Source: Methanobrevibacter millerae
GTDB lineage: Archaea; Methanobacteriota; Methanobacteria; Methanobacteriales; Methanobacteriaceae
Direction: 5' to 3'
Assembly: GCF_001477655.1 (NCBI RefSeq)
Contig: NZ_CP011266.1
Location: 1,906,001-1,970,000 of the forward strand
Length of the DNA: 64,000 nt
Notes under the pieces: model-generated
The model's input: the letters and a program-made list of their open reading frames with translations, nothing else
What the model was told of the DNA's origin: nothing
Database searches by the model: none
Made by a program: the position numbers and the translations under genes
Part shown: positions 8,068-16,727 of the stretch, piece by piece
How the letters are laid out: each line of letters starts with the position of its first letter
Numbering within the stretch: the stretch's first letter is position 1

Positions 8068-9057
8068 TTATTTTTCAATAACATAACCACTGTTTTGACC
8101 TTTAGTTATAAAAATAGGTGCATCTTCACCTAAAAATTCACGAGTTGCTTTTAATACAGACTCTTTATTTCTTTCATCAACAACAGAATATATTGTTGGT
8201 CCAAAAGAACTCATTCCAACACCATAAGCACCATTATCTCGCAAATGTTGCATCAAGTTATGCATTCTTTCATCATATAATGTTAATTCTGCTTTTTGGA
8301 ATCCTCTTTTGTGAATTTCATTAATACATTTACCAAATTCTTCAATATCCTTTTCAAGCATTGATGGTATTAAATTCATGAAAACAATATGGGATAACTG
8401 TTCCACTTCTCTTTGAGGTAGCGGACAGAACCTTTGGAATAAGTTTACTTCTTCACCATCATGAATAGATAAACCATATGGTGGTATGGCTATCAATACA
8501 TCCCATTCCTGAGGAAACTCATATCTTCCAATAAGAGGTGGTGGGCATGCACTGGAAGCTGAAGAAGGTAAAAATGTTGCCTTTTCTTTTAAACTGTGTC
8601 CTCCATCAGCAATGAATCCCCCATCTTCAAAACCATATGTACCGATACCGGAAGTTCCCCCTCTTCCAACGATTGAAGATAATTCCACTGATGTTTTTTC
8701 AATTCCAACAGTTTCACAAATTAATTTAGCAGCAGCTAGTGCTATTTGAGTACCTGATCCAAATCCTGAATGTGCTGAAAATGCATTGTGAACTTTAAAA
8801 TCAAAACCAATATCCAAGTCAAAGTGATTGCAGACATCTTCGTAAGCCTGTCTAATCTTTAAATTGCATTCTTCAATAGCTTCTTCATCAGTAATGCTTT
8901 CATCAAATTCTACATTAACTCCATTTTCTGTTTGAGTACTTTCTAAAATAAATTGAGGATTTTGTATTGAAAATCCTATTCCGCCATCAATTCTTCCATA
9001 TGAGCCATTCAAATCAAGTAATGTTATATGGATTCTAGCAGGTGTTCTAATTATCAT
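8068..9057 (-). CDS. Beta-ribofuranosylaminobenzene 5'-phosphate synthase, copy 1
   Basis: The 329-residue product is a GHMP-kinase-fold protein of the beta-RFAP synthase family. That enzyme condenses phosphoribosyl pyrophosphate with 4-hydroxybenzoate, releasing CO2, in methanopterin synthesis. It begins TPARIHITLLDLNGSYGRIDGG and carries the glycine/serine-rich SGFGSGTQIALAAAK loop, RGGTSGIG and SSFGPTIYSV motifs. A second gene of the same length lies at 46072-47061 with the same motifs. Which copy is the main enzyme cannot be told here. Confidence 0.9.
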   Translation of the reverse strand: MIIRTPARIHITLLDLNGSYGRIDGGIGFSIQNPQFILESTQTENGVNVEFDESITDEEAIEECNLKIRQAYEDVCNHFDLDIGFDFKVHNAFSAHSGFGSGTQIALAAAKLICETVGIEKTSVELSSIVGRGGTSGIGTYGFEDGGFIADGGHSLKEKATFLPSSASSACPPPLIGRYEFPQEWDVLIAIPPYGLSIHDGEEVNLFQRFCPLPQREVEQLSHIVFMNLIPSMLEKDIEEFGKCINEIHKRGFQKAELTLYDERMHNLMQHLRDNGAYGVGMSSFGPTIYSVVDERNKESVLKATREFLGEDAPIFITKGQNSGYVIEK

Positions 9058-9140
9058 AATTTATCGCCCATAATTTTTTAATACATATATACTATTCAAC
9101 TTACTATATAAATAAATATCCATCATATAATGAAAAATGA

Positions 9141-9578
9141 TTATTTTGTAACTAAAATCAACCCAACTATACAAATAACTATACCCAAAACTTGCTTTAA
9201 AGAAATATTTTCTTTATATGCAACAAAACCTACAATAAGCAGCGTGCATGCAAGACAAATATTTGCAACAACTGAAGCATTGCTGACCTTCCATCCTGCA
9301 CGATATATTAAAATATAGCCTGTTTCCAAACCTACAATGGATATTCCCAGAACAATAGATGTCCAATTAATCTTTGATATTTCAAAAGCCACATTTTCCG
9401 GCCTTGAAATAACAAAAAATAATATTATAGTAACTATTGTTGCGGTTACATATGTAAAGATTAATGTAACAAATGGATCAACATCCCCCGGAGTTGATTT
9501 AGTACAAATGTTATACATAGTATTTGCTAAAACAACCAAAACCATTGGAAAGATTAAACTTATTGCCGTATTGTCCAT
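9141..9578 (-). CDS. EamA/DMT-type small membrane transporter
   Basis: From the ATG at 9576-9578, 1 nt after the xseB stop, the product has about 145 residues with four hydrophobic segments: ISLIFPMVLVVLANTMY, LIFTYVTATIVTIILFFVI, a third around VLGISIVGLETGYILIY, and a last around LGIVICIVGLILVTK. It has half the usual ten-segment EamA length, as in small drug/metabolite transporters that act as dimers. A start 15 bp further upstream would overlap xseB. The substrate is unknown. Its place behind xseB suggests co-transcription only. Confidence 0.75.
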   Translation of the reverse strand: MDNTAISLIFPMVLVVLANTMYNICTKSTPGDVDPFVTLIFTYVTATIVTIILFFVISRPENVAFEISKINWTSIVLGISIVGLETGYILIYRAGWKVSNASVVANICLACTLLIVGFVAYKENISLKQVLGIVICIVGLILVTK

Positions 9579-9579
9579 T

Positions 9580-9801
9580 TTATTCCACATCAAAGTCTAC
9601 AATTTCCCCATTATCATCAACTATTTTAGCAATTGTATCCTGTGCATCTTTAAGCTTATCATCACAAGCTTTAACCAAATCCATTGCTTTTTTAAATTCT
9701 TCAATTGCATTATCCAGTGGAACATCACCTTTTTCCAGTTTTGCAACAATTTCTTCCAATTCCTTTAAGTTATCTTCAAAACTGACATTTTCTTCTACCA
9801 T
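9580..9801 (-). CDS. xseB: Exodeoxyribonuclease VII small subunit
   Basis: This 73-residue protein has the XseB pattern FEDNLKELEEIVAKLEKGDV, then PLDNAIEEFKKAMDLVKAC, a helical hairpin. Several copies coat each large subunit in exonuclease VII, which degrades single-stranded DNA from both ends. The gene lies 1 nt behind xseA. The subunit pair is mainly bacterial and patchy in archaea. Confidence 0.92.
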   Translation of the reverse strand: MVEENVSFEDNLKELEEIVAKLEKGDVPLDNAIEEFKKAMDLVKACDDKLKDAQDTIAKIVDDNGEIVDFDVE

Positions 9802-9802
9802 A

Positions 9803-11053
9803 TTAAATCACCTTTGTATTAACATTACCGTCTTCAAATTCGACTTCCAGATCATCTCCAGATTTTAACTGTTTAGCACTTGAGACAACCTTACCTTCAA
9901 TTTTAGCTAATGTATATCCTCTTTTCAATGTATTTAGAGGATTTAATATTTCTAATTTTGATAATTGTAATAAATAATTTTCTTTTTGATTTTTAATAAT
10001 ATTTTCAGGATTTTTTAAAACATTGGAATTTTTCAACAAATCCAATTTATTTTTATTTCTCATTATTAATGATTCGGAAGAATGCTGTAAACGACGAACA
10101 ACATTATCCAACATCATTTCTTTAGGAGCATAAAGTTCACATGGTGCTTTGAATAACTGTTTGGATACAATATTATCCAATTTAGATTTATTTTCATCCA
10201 AAGTTTTATTTATTGCCAAATTAGCCCTTAAACTAAGTTGATTTATACCATTTTTTATTTCCTCATATGGTGGAACTGCAATTTCAGCAGCTGCCGTTGG
10301 AGTTGCTGCCCTAAAGTCAGCTACAAAATCAGCTATGGTAAAATCGATTTCATGACCCACAGCACTAATAACAGGAGTATTGCAATCATATATTGCTCTT
10401 GCAACAATCTCTTCATTGAACGACCATAAATCTTCAATGCTTCCCCCACCTCTTCCAACAATAAGAGTATCCAAATTAAATTTTTCAGACCTTTTTATTT
10501 GATATACTATATTTTCAGCAGCCTTATCTCCCTGAACAAGTGAAGGAAATAATAGCACTTCGCATAACGGCCAGCGCCTTTTAATTGTTGTTATGATATC
10601 ACGAATCGCAGCACCATTTGCCGCAGTGACAACCCCAATTCTTTTTGGAAAATTAGGAATTTTCTTTTTATGTGAATCATCAAACAAGCCTTCCTTGTTG
10701 GGTTTTTCTTTTAGTTCCTCATATTTTCTGTGTAAATCACCAATACCGTCTTTGGATATTTCACTAACATACAACTGATAAGTTCCATAGTTTTTATAGA
10801 CTTCAATTTTTCCTTCTATAAGAACTTTCATCCCATCTTTTGGTTTGAATTTGAGTTTATATCTAGCTCCAAACATGACACCACGAATTTGACTTTCCTC
10901 ATCTTTTAAAGTAAAATACAGGTGTCCACTTCGATATAATTTGACATTTGATAGTTCGCCCTTAATAAAAATATGTTTTAAATTAGAATCGCTACCAATT
11001 AACTCACCAATATAGTCAGTGACCTTAGATACAGTGATATACTCCTCAACCAT
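9803..11053 (-). CDS. xseA: Exodeoxyribonuclease VII large subunit
   Basis: The 416-residue product has an N-terminal OB fold (about 1-100, with FIKGELSNVKLYRSGHLYFT), then the catalytic domain with RIGVVTAANGAAIRDI, DTLIVGRGGGSIEDLWSFNEE and PVISAVGHEIDFTIADFVAD, then a coiled-coil region and a C-terminal LKRGYTLAKIEGK strand. These are the standard XseA motifs and the length is usual for the family. With xseB it forms exonuclease VII, active in repair and recombination. The gene is first in a three-gene leftward set with xseB and the EamA-like gene. Confidence 0.95.
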   Translation of the reverse strand: MVEEYITVSKVTDYIGELIGSDSNLKHIFIKGELSNVKLYRSGHLYFTLKDEESQIRGVMFGARYKLKFKPKDGMKVLIEGKIEVYKNYGTYQLYVSEISKDGIGDLHRKYEELKEKPNKEGLFDDSHKKKIPNFPKRIGVVTAANGAAIRDIITTIKRRWPLCEVLLFPSLVQGDKAAENIVYQIKRSEKFNLDTLIVGRGGGSIEDLWSFNEEIVARAIYDCNTPVISAVGHEIDFTIADFVADFRAATPTAAAEIAVPPYEEIKNGINQLSLRANLAINKTLDENKSKLDNIVSKQLFKAPCELYAPKEMMLDNVVRRLQHSSESLIMRNKNKLDLLKNSNVLKNPENIIKNQKENYLLQLSKLEILNPLNTLKRGYTLAKIEGKVVSSAKQLKSGDDLEVEFEDGNVNTKVI

Positions 11054-11143
11054 AAAATATCACCTTAAATAATAATTTGTTAACAAGAAGTAAATACTTT
11101 TTTGATGATAGAATTTAATTATTTAAAAAACAAAGAAGATAAT

Positions 11144-11794
11144 ATGGCAGACAAAGATTTGAAATTAGAAACAAAATGCTATGATGCTAATGAATATGGA
11201 TACCTATATGGATTAAACAAAAGGATTCCTGATGAAGAATTTGAAAAAGTAAAACCTTATATGAGAGATTTTAGAAGAAAAGACTTCTTAGATGGAATCA
11301 TAAAAGTTACTGGAAGGCCAGAAGGTTATCGCTGCCTGGAAAAAGATGTCAGTAAAGTTGAGGAAATTCTAGGGATAGAAAATACACTAGAAAAAAGACA
11401 GAATAAGATTAAAAAGGCATTTGAAGATCCGATTCAAAAAGTAAATCTTAAAGATAAAGCATACAACTGGCTCAATACCCTTTTTAAAACTGGAGGAACA
11501 AGACCTAAGCAGGATTTGAGCCGTTTGGCAATCCATTCAACAAAAATTTATGATCCGGACGACAGCTTTAAAAATGGAGCTGAAGACGGTGAGGGAACAT
11601 TGTTCATGTACACTCCTCACGGAATGTGGTATATTATCAACAATTGCGGAAAGTATAGTGATTTAAGCTTGAATAATGTAAAAACACCTCAAGGAGGAGC
11701 TATTGGCTATAGATTAATGTATGATGATACTCTTGATACATTGATTAGAATATACACAGAAGAAAATGAGTATGGTGGTGAAAAATTATATTAA
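11144..11794 (+). CDS. Uncharacterised protein of about 216 residues
   Basis: I chose the ATG at 11144 (MADKDLKLETKCYDANEYGY) because the 14 residues from an upstream ATG at 11102 look like leader. The protein is soluble and charged, with no signal or membrane segment. A middle linker (PIQKVNLKDKAYNWLNTLF) leads to a C-terminal domain with HSTKIYDPDD, GEGTLFMYTPHGMWYIINN and GGAIGYRLMYDD. I do not recognise the family. It stands alone between the divergent xseA and the frameshifted membrane gene. Confidence 0.75.
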   Translation: MADKDLKLETKCYDANEYGYLYGLNKRIPDEEFEKVKPYMRDFRRKDFLDGIIKVTGRPEGYRCLEKDVSKVEEILGIENTLEKRQNKIKKAFEDPIQKVNLKDKAYNWLNTLFKTGGTRPKQDLSRLAIHSTKIYDPDDSFKNGAEDGEGTLFMYTPHGMWYIINNCGKYSDLSLNNVKTPQGGAIGYRLMYDDTLDTLIRIYTEENEYGGEKLY

Positions 11795-11860
11795 TTATTG
11801 ACATCAACTATTTATGATAAAAAAATAATAATTAAAAAAATGTAAAAAATATGTGATATT

Positions 11861-12201
11861 ATGGAATATGATATTAAAAGTATAGCCATTTATACAATAA
11901 TTGCAACACTTATTGCATCTATCATTGATGCAGTATTTTTCGCATCAAATATTGTTGCATATAGTTCTATAATTGCTATAGCAATAGCAGGAGTTATTAT
12001 TGGATTTTTAGCAAAAAATTTAGAAACTGCAGGATTGCAGGAGGAATAGTGGGTTTTATAGTCTCAATTCTTCAATCATTTATAGCTCCAATATTTTTAA
12101 AAGGAACAAGCATCCACATATTAGATTCTTATTATGCAATTATTTGTGTAAGTACAATTTGTAGAGCGGGAGTTAGTTTAATCATAACAAGAAATGATTA
12201 A
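11861..12201 (+). pseudogene. Small membrane protein gene with a frameshift
   Basis: An ATG at 11861 opens a frame of 62 residues with two hydrophobic segments (IAIYTIIATLIASIIDAVFF and IIAIAIAGVIIGFLAK) that stops at 12047-12049. In the -1 frame the reading continues through the same spot as GGIVGFIVSILQSFIAPIFL and on to a stop at 12199-12201. The second part resumes the Gly/Ile-rich membrane pattern, so one gene of about 112 residues seems to have been broken near 12020-12045. It resembles small methanogen four-segment membrane proteins of the DUF5518 kind, though I am not sure. A sequencing error would look the same. Confidence 0.55.
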
Positions 12202-12400
12202 ACACCACCATCACAACCAAACCATTAAATGAATGAAAATACTACCCATCCAACATCAAATTATCACCTAAAAAAGAAAAGACCTATTACTAAATTAAAA
12301 ATACTTAAAAATCAAGTATTATTAAATATAAAGAAAAAGCTTTATGCGACTTAAATAATTTTTAAAACAAACATATAATTACCTAAAAAGAGGTGAAATT

Positions 12401-12979
12401 ATGGATAAGAAAAAAATTATTATTGCAGTAGTCGTTATTATCGCAATTATTGCTGCAGGATTATTAATTTTAGGTAGTTCAGACATAACATTACAAGGTG
12501 TGGGTGCAAAAGTTACTATACCAAATAACTACACCGTAGATGATAAAGGAGTAGCAAGTGCAGGAGACGTGAAAATAGCATTTATAGGATCTGCTGATGG
12601 AACAAATGCAGATGTTGAAAAGTTTTATGGAGCTATAGCTAAATCTGGAAATGAATCAGGATATAAAAACTATAAAAATGGAACTATAGGTGATTTCAAA
12701 TTCCAAGAATTTAGTGCTAATCCAAAAGAACTTAAAAATATTACAACTGAAAAAGTTACCTCCGGAGATACAACATCATGGACAGAATATCCTCCACAAA
12801 TGGCAACCGTAGGTATGTTAAATGATGACAGTGTTGTTAATATGAGAAGAGTTACTTTTGTTAATACAAAAGATAATACAATTAATGATTTATTAATTTA
12901 CTCAAACAATACGAATATTGATTTAAACACTCCAGAGTTTGATAAAATAATAAATAGTATTGCAATTTTAGAAAAATAG
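12401..12979 (+). CDS. N-terminally anchored exported protein (192 aa)
   Basis: The product begins MDKKKIIIAVVVIIAIIAAG, a basic start and one hydrophobic segment (about 5-25), with no lipobox cysteine, so it is probably held in the membrane with the rest outside. The outer part has IPNNYTVDDKGVAS, several Asn-X-Ser/Thr sites and a C-terminal FDKIINSIAILEK, recalling the PsbP-like small exported domains common in Methanobrevibacter. A ribosome-binding site (AGGTGA) precedes the ATG. The function is unknown. Confidence 0.8.
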   Translation: MDKKKIIIAVVVIIAIIAAGLLILGSSDITLQGVGAKVTIPNNYTVDDKGVASAGDVKIAFIGSADGTNADVEKFYGAIAKSGNESGYKNYKNGTIGDFKFQEFSANPKELKNITTEKVTSGDTTSWTEYPPQMATVGMLNDDSVVNMRRVTFVNTKDNTINDLLIYSNNTNIDLNTPEFDKIINSIAILEK

Positions 12980-13043
12980 ATAATTAATTTATTTTTCTAT
13001 TATTTATTTTTTAAATATTTTCAATATAAATAAAAAAAAGAAT

Positions 13044-13910
13044 TTAGTAATGACTTTGTGGAGTCATTCCTAAATGATGATCTTCGCTTTTCTTACCAGG
13101 AATTCCATAAGCATCAGCTCTACATTGAGTACATGCCCTAAATACTGGTATAATCTCTTCAACTTGTTCACGAACACTTTCCATCATTGAACAATCAGGA
13201 CGTGAATAATGTTTCATTTTTCCTAACGGTATCAATGGCAGAATATTCATTAAAGAAGCACCTCTCTTTTTAACTTCTTTAGCTATTTCAACAATGTGTT
13301 CGTCATTCAATCCAGGAATTAAAACTGAATTTACTTTAACAACCATTCCATTAGCTGCTGCCTTTTCAACACCATCCAATTGATTTTGAATCAAAATTTT
13401 AACAGCGTCATAATCCTTATAGACTTTACCTTCATATTTAATAAATGAATAAATATCCACTGCAATATCTGGATCAATTGCATTTATTGTTACGGTTACA
13501 GAATTTACACCTAATTCTGCAAGTCTGTCAGCATATTTTGGGAGCAACAATCCATTAGTACTCATACATTTAATTAAGTCAGGATGTTTTTCGGCCATTT
13601 TTTCAAAGAATTCAAATGTTTCCTCATTTGCAAGTGAATCTCCAGGCCCTGCAACCCCAACAACTGAAATTGGACCGTCTGCAGTTACATCATCAATATG
13701 AGCAATTGCATCATCAGGTTTCATGATACAACTTGTTACACCAGGTCTGTCTTCCTCATTATTAATATCCCTCGTACAGAAGTTACAGAATATATTACAC
13801 TTAGGTGCAACTGGCACATGAGCTCTTCCAACTTTATCATGCATTTTTTCATTAAAGCAAGGATGTGCTTTAGTTATATGTGCAAATCTTGAACCTTTAT
13901 GTTCAGCCAT
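13044..13910 (-). CDS. nifB: NifB-type radical SAM iron-sulfur cluster enzyme
   Basis: From the ATG at 13908-13910, about 11 nt after GGAGA, the product has 288 residues; a GTG three codons earlier sits too close to that site. The radical SAM motif is PKCNIFCNFCTRD (cysteines 38, 42 and 45). Other NifB features are HPCFNEKMHDKVGRAHVPVAP before it, DGPISVVGVAGPGDSLANEE, CMSTNGLLLP and the C-terminal FRACTQCRADAYGIPG. It lacks the NifX-like extension, as in methanogen NifB. NifB builds the carbide-centred 8Fe-9S-C cluster. The genes behind it are methanogenesis markers, not nitrogenase. Confidence 0.92.
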   Translation of the reverse strand: MAEHKGSRFAHITKAHPCFNEKMHDKVGRAHVPVAPKCNIFCNFCTRDINNEEDRPGVTSCIMKPDDAIAHIDDVTADGPISVVGVAGPGDSLANEETFEFFEKMAEKHPDLIKCMSTNGLLLPKYADRLAELGVNSVTVTINAIDPDIAVDIYSFIKYEGKVYKDYDAVKILIQNQLDGVEKAAANGMVVKVNSVLIPGLNDEHIVEIAKEVKKRGASLMNILPLIPLGKMKHYSRPDCSMMESVREQVEEIIPVFRACTQCRADAYGIPGKKSEDHHLGMTPQSHY

Positions 13911-13970
13911 AATAACCACTTCTCCATATTTATTTATACTAATTTTATAACAAGTGTTATATAAATTTTT

Positions 13971-14531
13971 CTACATTCCGTTATTTAATTCAGCAATATA
14001 TTCTTCAGCTTTTTCAATCCAAGAATCCATAATTAACTCATCAGTGGCCACGACTGCAATAATATCCTTTGTAGACATGTCTTTAATAATTTTAAAGCCT
14101 TCTGGTAAAATTCTGAATATTGCATCATAAATTCTTCTTTGAAGGTTGGAGTGCGGGTCATCAATAACCAAATTCTCCAAATCCATCTGATTGCCTGAAA
14201 TTTCAAGCTGATACCTGTTAGGTTGATAAATCTCATCTCTGGAAAATATTCTCCACAATTTGTTTAAAATATTAGGAAGATAATTTTCATCATCAACAAG
14301 AATCATCGTCACATCATTTTGTTTATTATAACTGAAACTAGCGACATCTTTGAATTCGACAACAGTAGAAGTTTTTTTCATTTTAATAGCTAATATAAAT
14401 ACCGGATCATCAGGATTGACAAAAGCTTTTAAATCATCGACAGATGCACCCAAAACCAAATCCTGAAAGATTTGTTTAATGATGATTTCATAAACTTCAG
14501 CACCTTTCTTATCATAGCATTCAACTAACAT
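13971..14531 (-). CDS. mmp17: Methanogenesis marker protein 17
   Basis: This 186-residue protein begins MLVECYDKKGAEVYEIIIKQ and ends YIAELNNGM. Its length and sequence match methanogenesis marker 17, found only in organisms with methyl-coenzyme M reductase. No catalytic motif is obvious. It lies 14 bp behind mmp15 and 60 bp ahead of nifB on the same strand. As I recall, structural work on the reductase activation complex of Methanococcus placed marker proteins of this set in it; that is recalled, not shown here. Confidence 0.85.
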   Translation of the reverse strand: MLVECYDKKGAEVYEIIIKQIFQDLVLGASVDDLKAFVNPDDPVFILAIKMKKTSTVVEFKDVASFSYNKQNDVTMILVDDENYLPNILNKLWRIFSRDEIYQPNRYQLEISGNQMDLENLVIDDPHSNLQRRIYDAIFRILPEGFKIIKDMSTKDIIAVVATDELIMDSWIEKAEEYIAELNNGM

Positions 14532-14545
14532 CGAATCAACCCTGT

Positions 14546-15787
14546 TTATTTATTATCTTGCCTGTGTCCCATTCCTGATACAAGAAGAGCTGCACCTACA
14601 GCACCAATGTGTTGAGAGTATTCAGGAACAATAATTTCAATTCCACCTAATGTTTCACTTACAGCTTCAACAAGACCTGAAATTAAACTTGTTCCTCCCA
14701 CTTGTATCAATGGTTCACGAATATCAATTTCCTGAAGTTGTTGTTCATACACTTGCTCTGATACAGAGTGACATGCAGCGGCCGCAACATCAGCTTTAGA
14801 TCCACCTGCTGCAAGAGTAGTAACTAAATCTTGAATACCGAATACAATACAGTAGGAGTTCAACATTGCTCTTCTCCAATCCCCTTGAACAGCTAAAGGA
14901 CCGAGTTCAGTAATATCTACATCTAATCTGCGTGAGGTCATATCTAAAAATCTTCCGGATGCACCGGCACAGATACCGCCCATAGTAAAGTTATCCGGAA
15001 TACCATTATTTACAGTAATTACCTTGTTATCCATACCACCAATATCTAATACAGTAGCTTCTCCTTTTTGACAATCTGCCAAGTATACTGCACCTTTTGC
15101 ATTAACAGACAATTCTTCCTGAATAAGTTCAGCGCCGAATTCCTGACCCATTGTAAATCTACCATAACCAGTAGTTCCAATACCATCCAAATCATCCCAG
15201 CCATAATCAGTTTGACCGAAAGCTTCTGATGCTGCAGTTTTTGCAGATTCAATGATATCCTTAGTTGATGTCCAACCAGTTCCAATAACCTGATTGTTTT
15301 CCATCAAGACCGCTTTTGTAGTGGTTGAACCGGAATCTAAACCAAGAGTAAGACCTTCTTGTTTTTCACGAGCAAGAATACTTCTACGAGTTACTGTAGT
15401 AGCCAATGCTTCCATACGGATAAACAATTCATCAGCTTTTGTTCTTTCAGTAAATGAATAGGTAACTACCGGAATACGAGTATTATTCTGTATAAAACGT
15501 CTTACTTCATTCCTTACAAGTGCTGCTTCAGCACATCTAAAACAAGTAGCAATAAATACTGCATCAGGCCTTGATTTACCTTCAACAATAGCCATGGCTC
15601 TTGCAATCATTAACTTTAAACTTGAACTTTGTGCAGAAAAACCAAATTTTTCATATGCCTCATCAATATACTCTAAATCGATTTCTGGAAGAATAATTTC
15701 CGCACCAAATTTATTAGCTGCTTTTTCAATTTCCTTTTGAATTCCACTATATTCAGTTCCACATGAAACTAAAGCAATTTTTACCAT
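14546..15787 (-). CDS. mmp15: Methanogenesis marker protein 15 (HgdC-like ATPase)
   Basis: The 413-residue product has an N-terminal region with [19 protein letters not shown] and [12 protein letters not shown], then an ASKHA-fold ATPase of the 2-hydroxyacyl-CoA dehydratase activator type: [45 protein letters not shown] and a C-terminal [15 protein letters not shown]. Activators of this kind hydrolyse ATP to push electrons into a difficult reduction, which suits reductive activation of methyl-coenzyme M reductase. It is 2 bp behind mmp5. Confidence 0.9.
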   Translation of the reverse strand: MVKIALVSCGTEYSGIQKEIEKAANKFGAEIILPEIDLEYIDEAYEKFGFSAQSSSLKLMIARAMAIVEGKSRPDAVFIATCFRCAEAALVRNEVRRFIQNNTRIPVVTYSFTERTKADELFIRMEALATTVTRRSILAREKQEGLTLGLDSGSTTTKAVLMENNQVIGTGWTSTKDIIESAKTAASEAFGQTDYGWDDLDGIGTTGYGRFTMGQEFGAELIQEELSVNAKGAVYLADCQKGEATVLDIGGMDNKVITVNNGIPDNFTMGGICAGASGRFLDMTSRRLDVDITELGPLAVQGDWRRAMLNSYCIVFGIQDLVTTLAAGGSKADVAAAACHSVSEQVYEQQLQEIDIREPLIQVGGTSLISGLVEAVSETLGGIEIIVPEYSQHIGAVGAALLVSGMGHRQDNK

Positions 15788-15789
15788 AT

Positions 15790-16242
15790 TTATTCCTCCC
15801 CTGACTCTTCTAGTGAATCAACAAAATCATTTATTTCATTAACCATAAGATAAGTTTCATCTTGATTAGTTGGATAAGTTACTTCTAAAACAGGAATATC
15901 TCTGTTCCTAAGCAAAAATATTGACAATTCATTTGTTCTTGCACAACCAATACAACCAAAGCCATATGGTGCACCATCAACAATAATTGCTGCTTCAGCT
16001 TCATCTATCAATGGTCCAATAATAGACATTCTACCACGAACACCTGATGGAACCTCAATAGCCGCATATTTAAGACCATTAATCGGGTCTTCTTCAGTAA
16101 TATTCATTGGTGGAGAATCAATCTCCGGATCTTTAATTTTTTGCCTAATTTGTTTTTGAAGAACTAAAGGAGTATGACCTTTCCTTTCAATTAAATCTGC
16201 CAAGATTAATGAATTTGGAGGATAAATAGCTACTTTCACCAT
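15790..16242 (-). CDS. mmp5: Methanogenesis marker protein 5
   Basis: A 150-residue protein beginning [20 protein letters not shown], with [20 protein letters not shown] and a short Cys pair in [13 protein letters not shown] that could bind metal or be redox-active. The sequence and gene order match methanogenesis marker 5. It sits between mmp6 (17 bp upstream) and mmp15 (2 bp downstream), so translation is probably coupled. Confidence 0.88.
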   Translation of the reverse strand: MVKVAIYPPNSLILADLIERKGHTPLVLQKQIRQKIKDPEIDSPPMNITEEDPINGLKYAAIEVPSGVRGRMSIIGPLIDEAEAAIIVDGAPYGFGCIGCARTNELSIFLLRNRDIPVLEVTYPTNQDETYLMVNEINDFVDSLEESGEE

Positions 16243-16259
16243 ATTTTCACCTATAATTT

Positions 16260-16727
16260 TTATTTATTTTCTAAACATTCATTCATAATTTTTTCAAAAT
16301 CATCAACTTTTACCGGTTTTTTCTCTTCAATTGTTACTTCTTTGGGATTTTCTAAAGCTTCAGCAACATAACCAAGTATTGTATATTCTTTTTCCATTTG
16401 ATGGAATCCTTCTCTTGGGCCGAATCTATGACCTCTACATCTTCTAGGATCCCCTGGAGCAAAGCCTCTTTCCTTTGTGAATATATGTGCAGGATCAAGT
16501 TTTCTAATCTCTTTAATTGCTTTATACACATCCTCTTTTTTTCCACTAATCATTGATCCATAACAAGTGTTTTTAATTGTTAAAGGAAGACCAAGCATGT
16601 GGAATTCTCCTACAATTTCACTTTCACTTACACGAGCTCCAGGTCCAAGAATAATCATACGAGTAATTACATCCGGATCCCAATCTTCACTACTCATGTT
16701 TACTTTAGGACATAGATTCTCTGACAT
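16260..16727 (-). CDS. mmp6: Methanogenesis marker protein 6
   Basis: The 155-residue product contains [38 protein letters not shown] and a basic stretch ([20 protein letters not shown]), matching methanogenesis marker 6. The ATG at 16727 has GGAG about 9 nt before it. The start region overlaps the end of mmp3 by 23 bp in another frame. The function is not established. Confidence 0.88.
   Translation of the reverse strand: MSENLCPKVNMSSEDWDPDVITRMIILGPGARVSESEIVGEFHMLGLPLTIKNTCYGSMISGKKEDVYKAIKEIRKLDPAHIFTKERGFAPGDPRRCRGHRFGPREGFHQMEKEYTILGYVAEALENPKEVTIEEKKPVKVDDFEKIMNECLENK

Noticed and set aside
8068-9057. Homoserine kinase or mevalonate kinase for the GHMP genes
   Set aside because: The TPARIHITLLDLNGSYGR and RGGTSGIG motifs match beta-RFAP synthase, not other GHMP kinases.
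13044-13910. nifB as evidence for nitrogen fixation
   Set aside because: No nifH, nifD, nifK or nifE in the window, and NifB-like proteins occur in methanogens that do not fix nitrogen.
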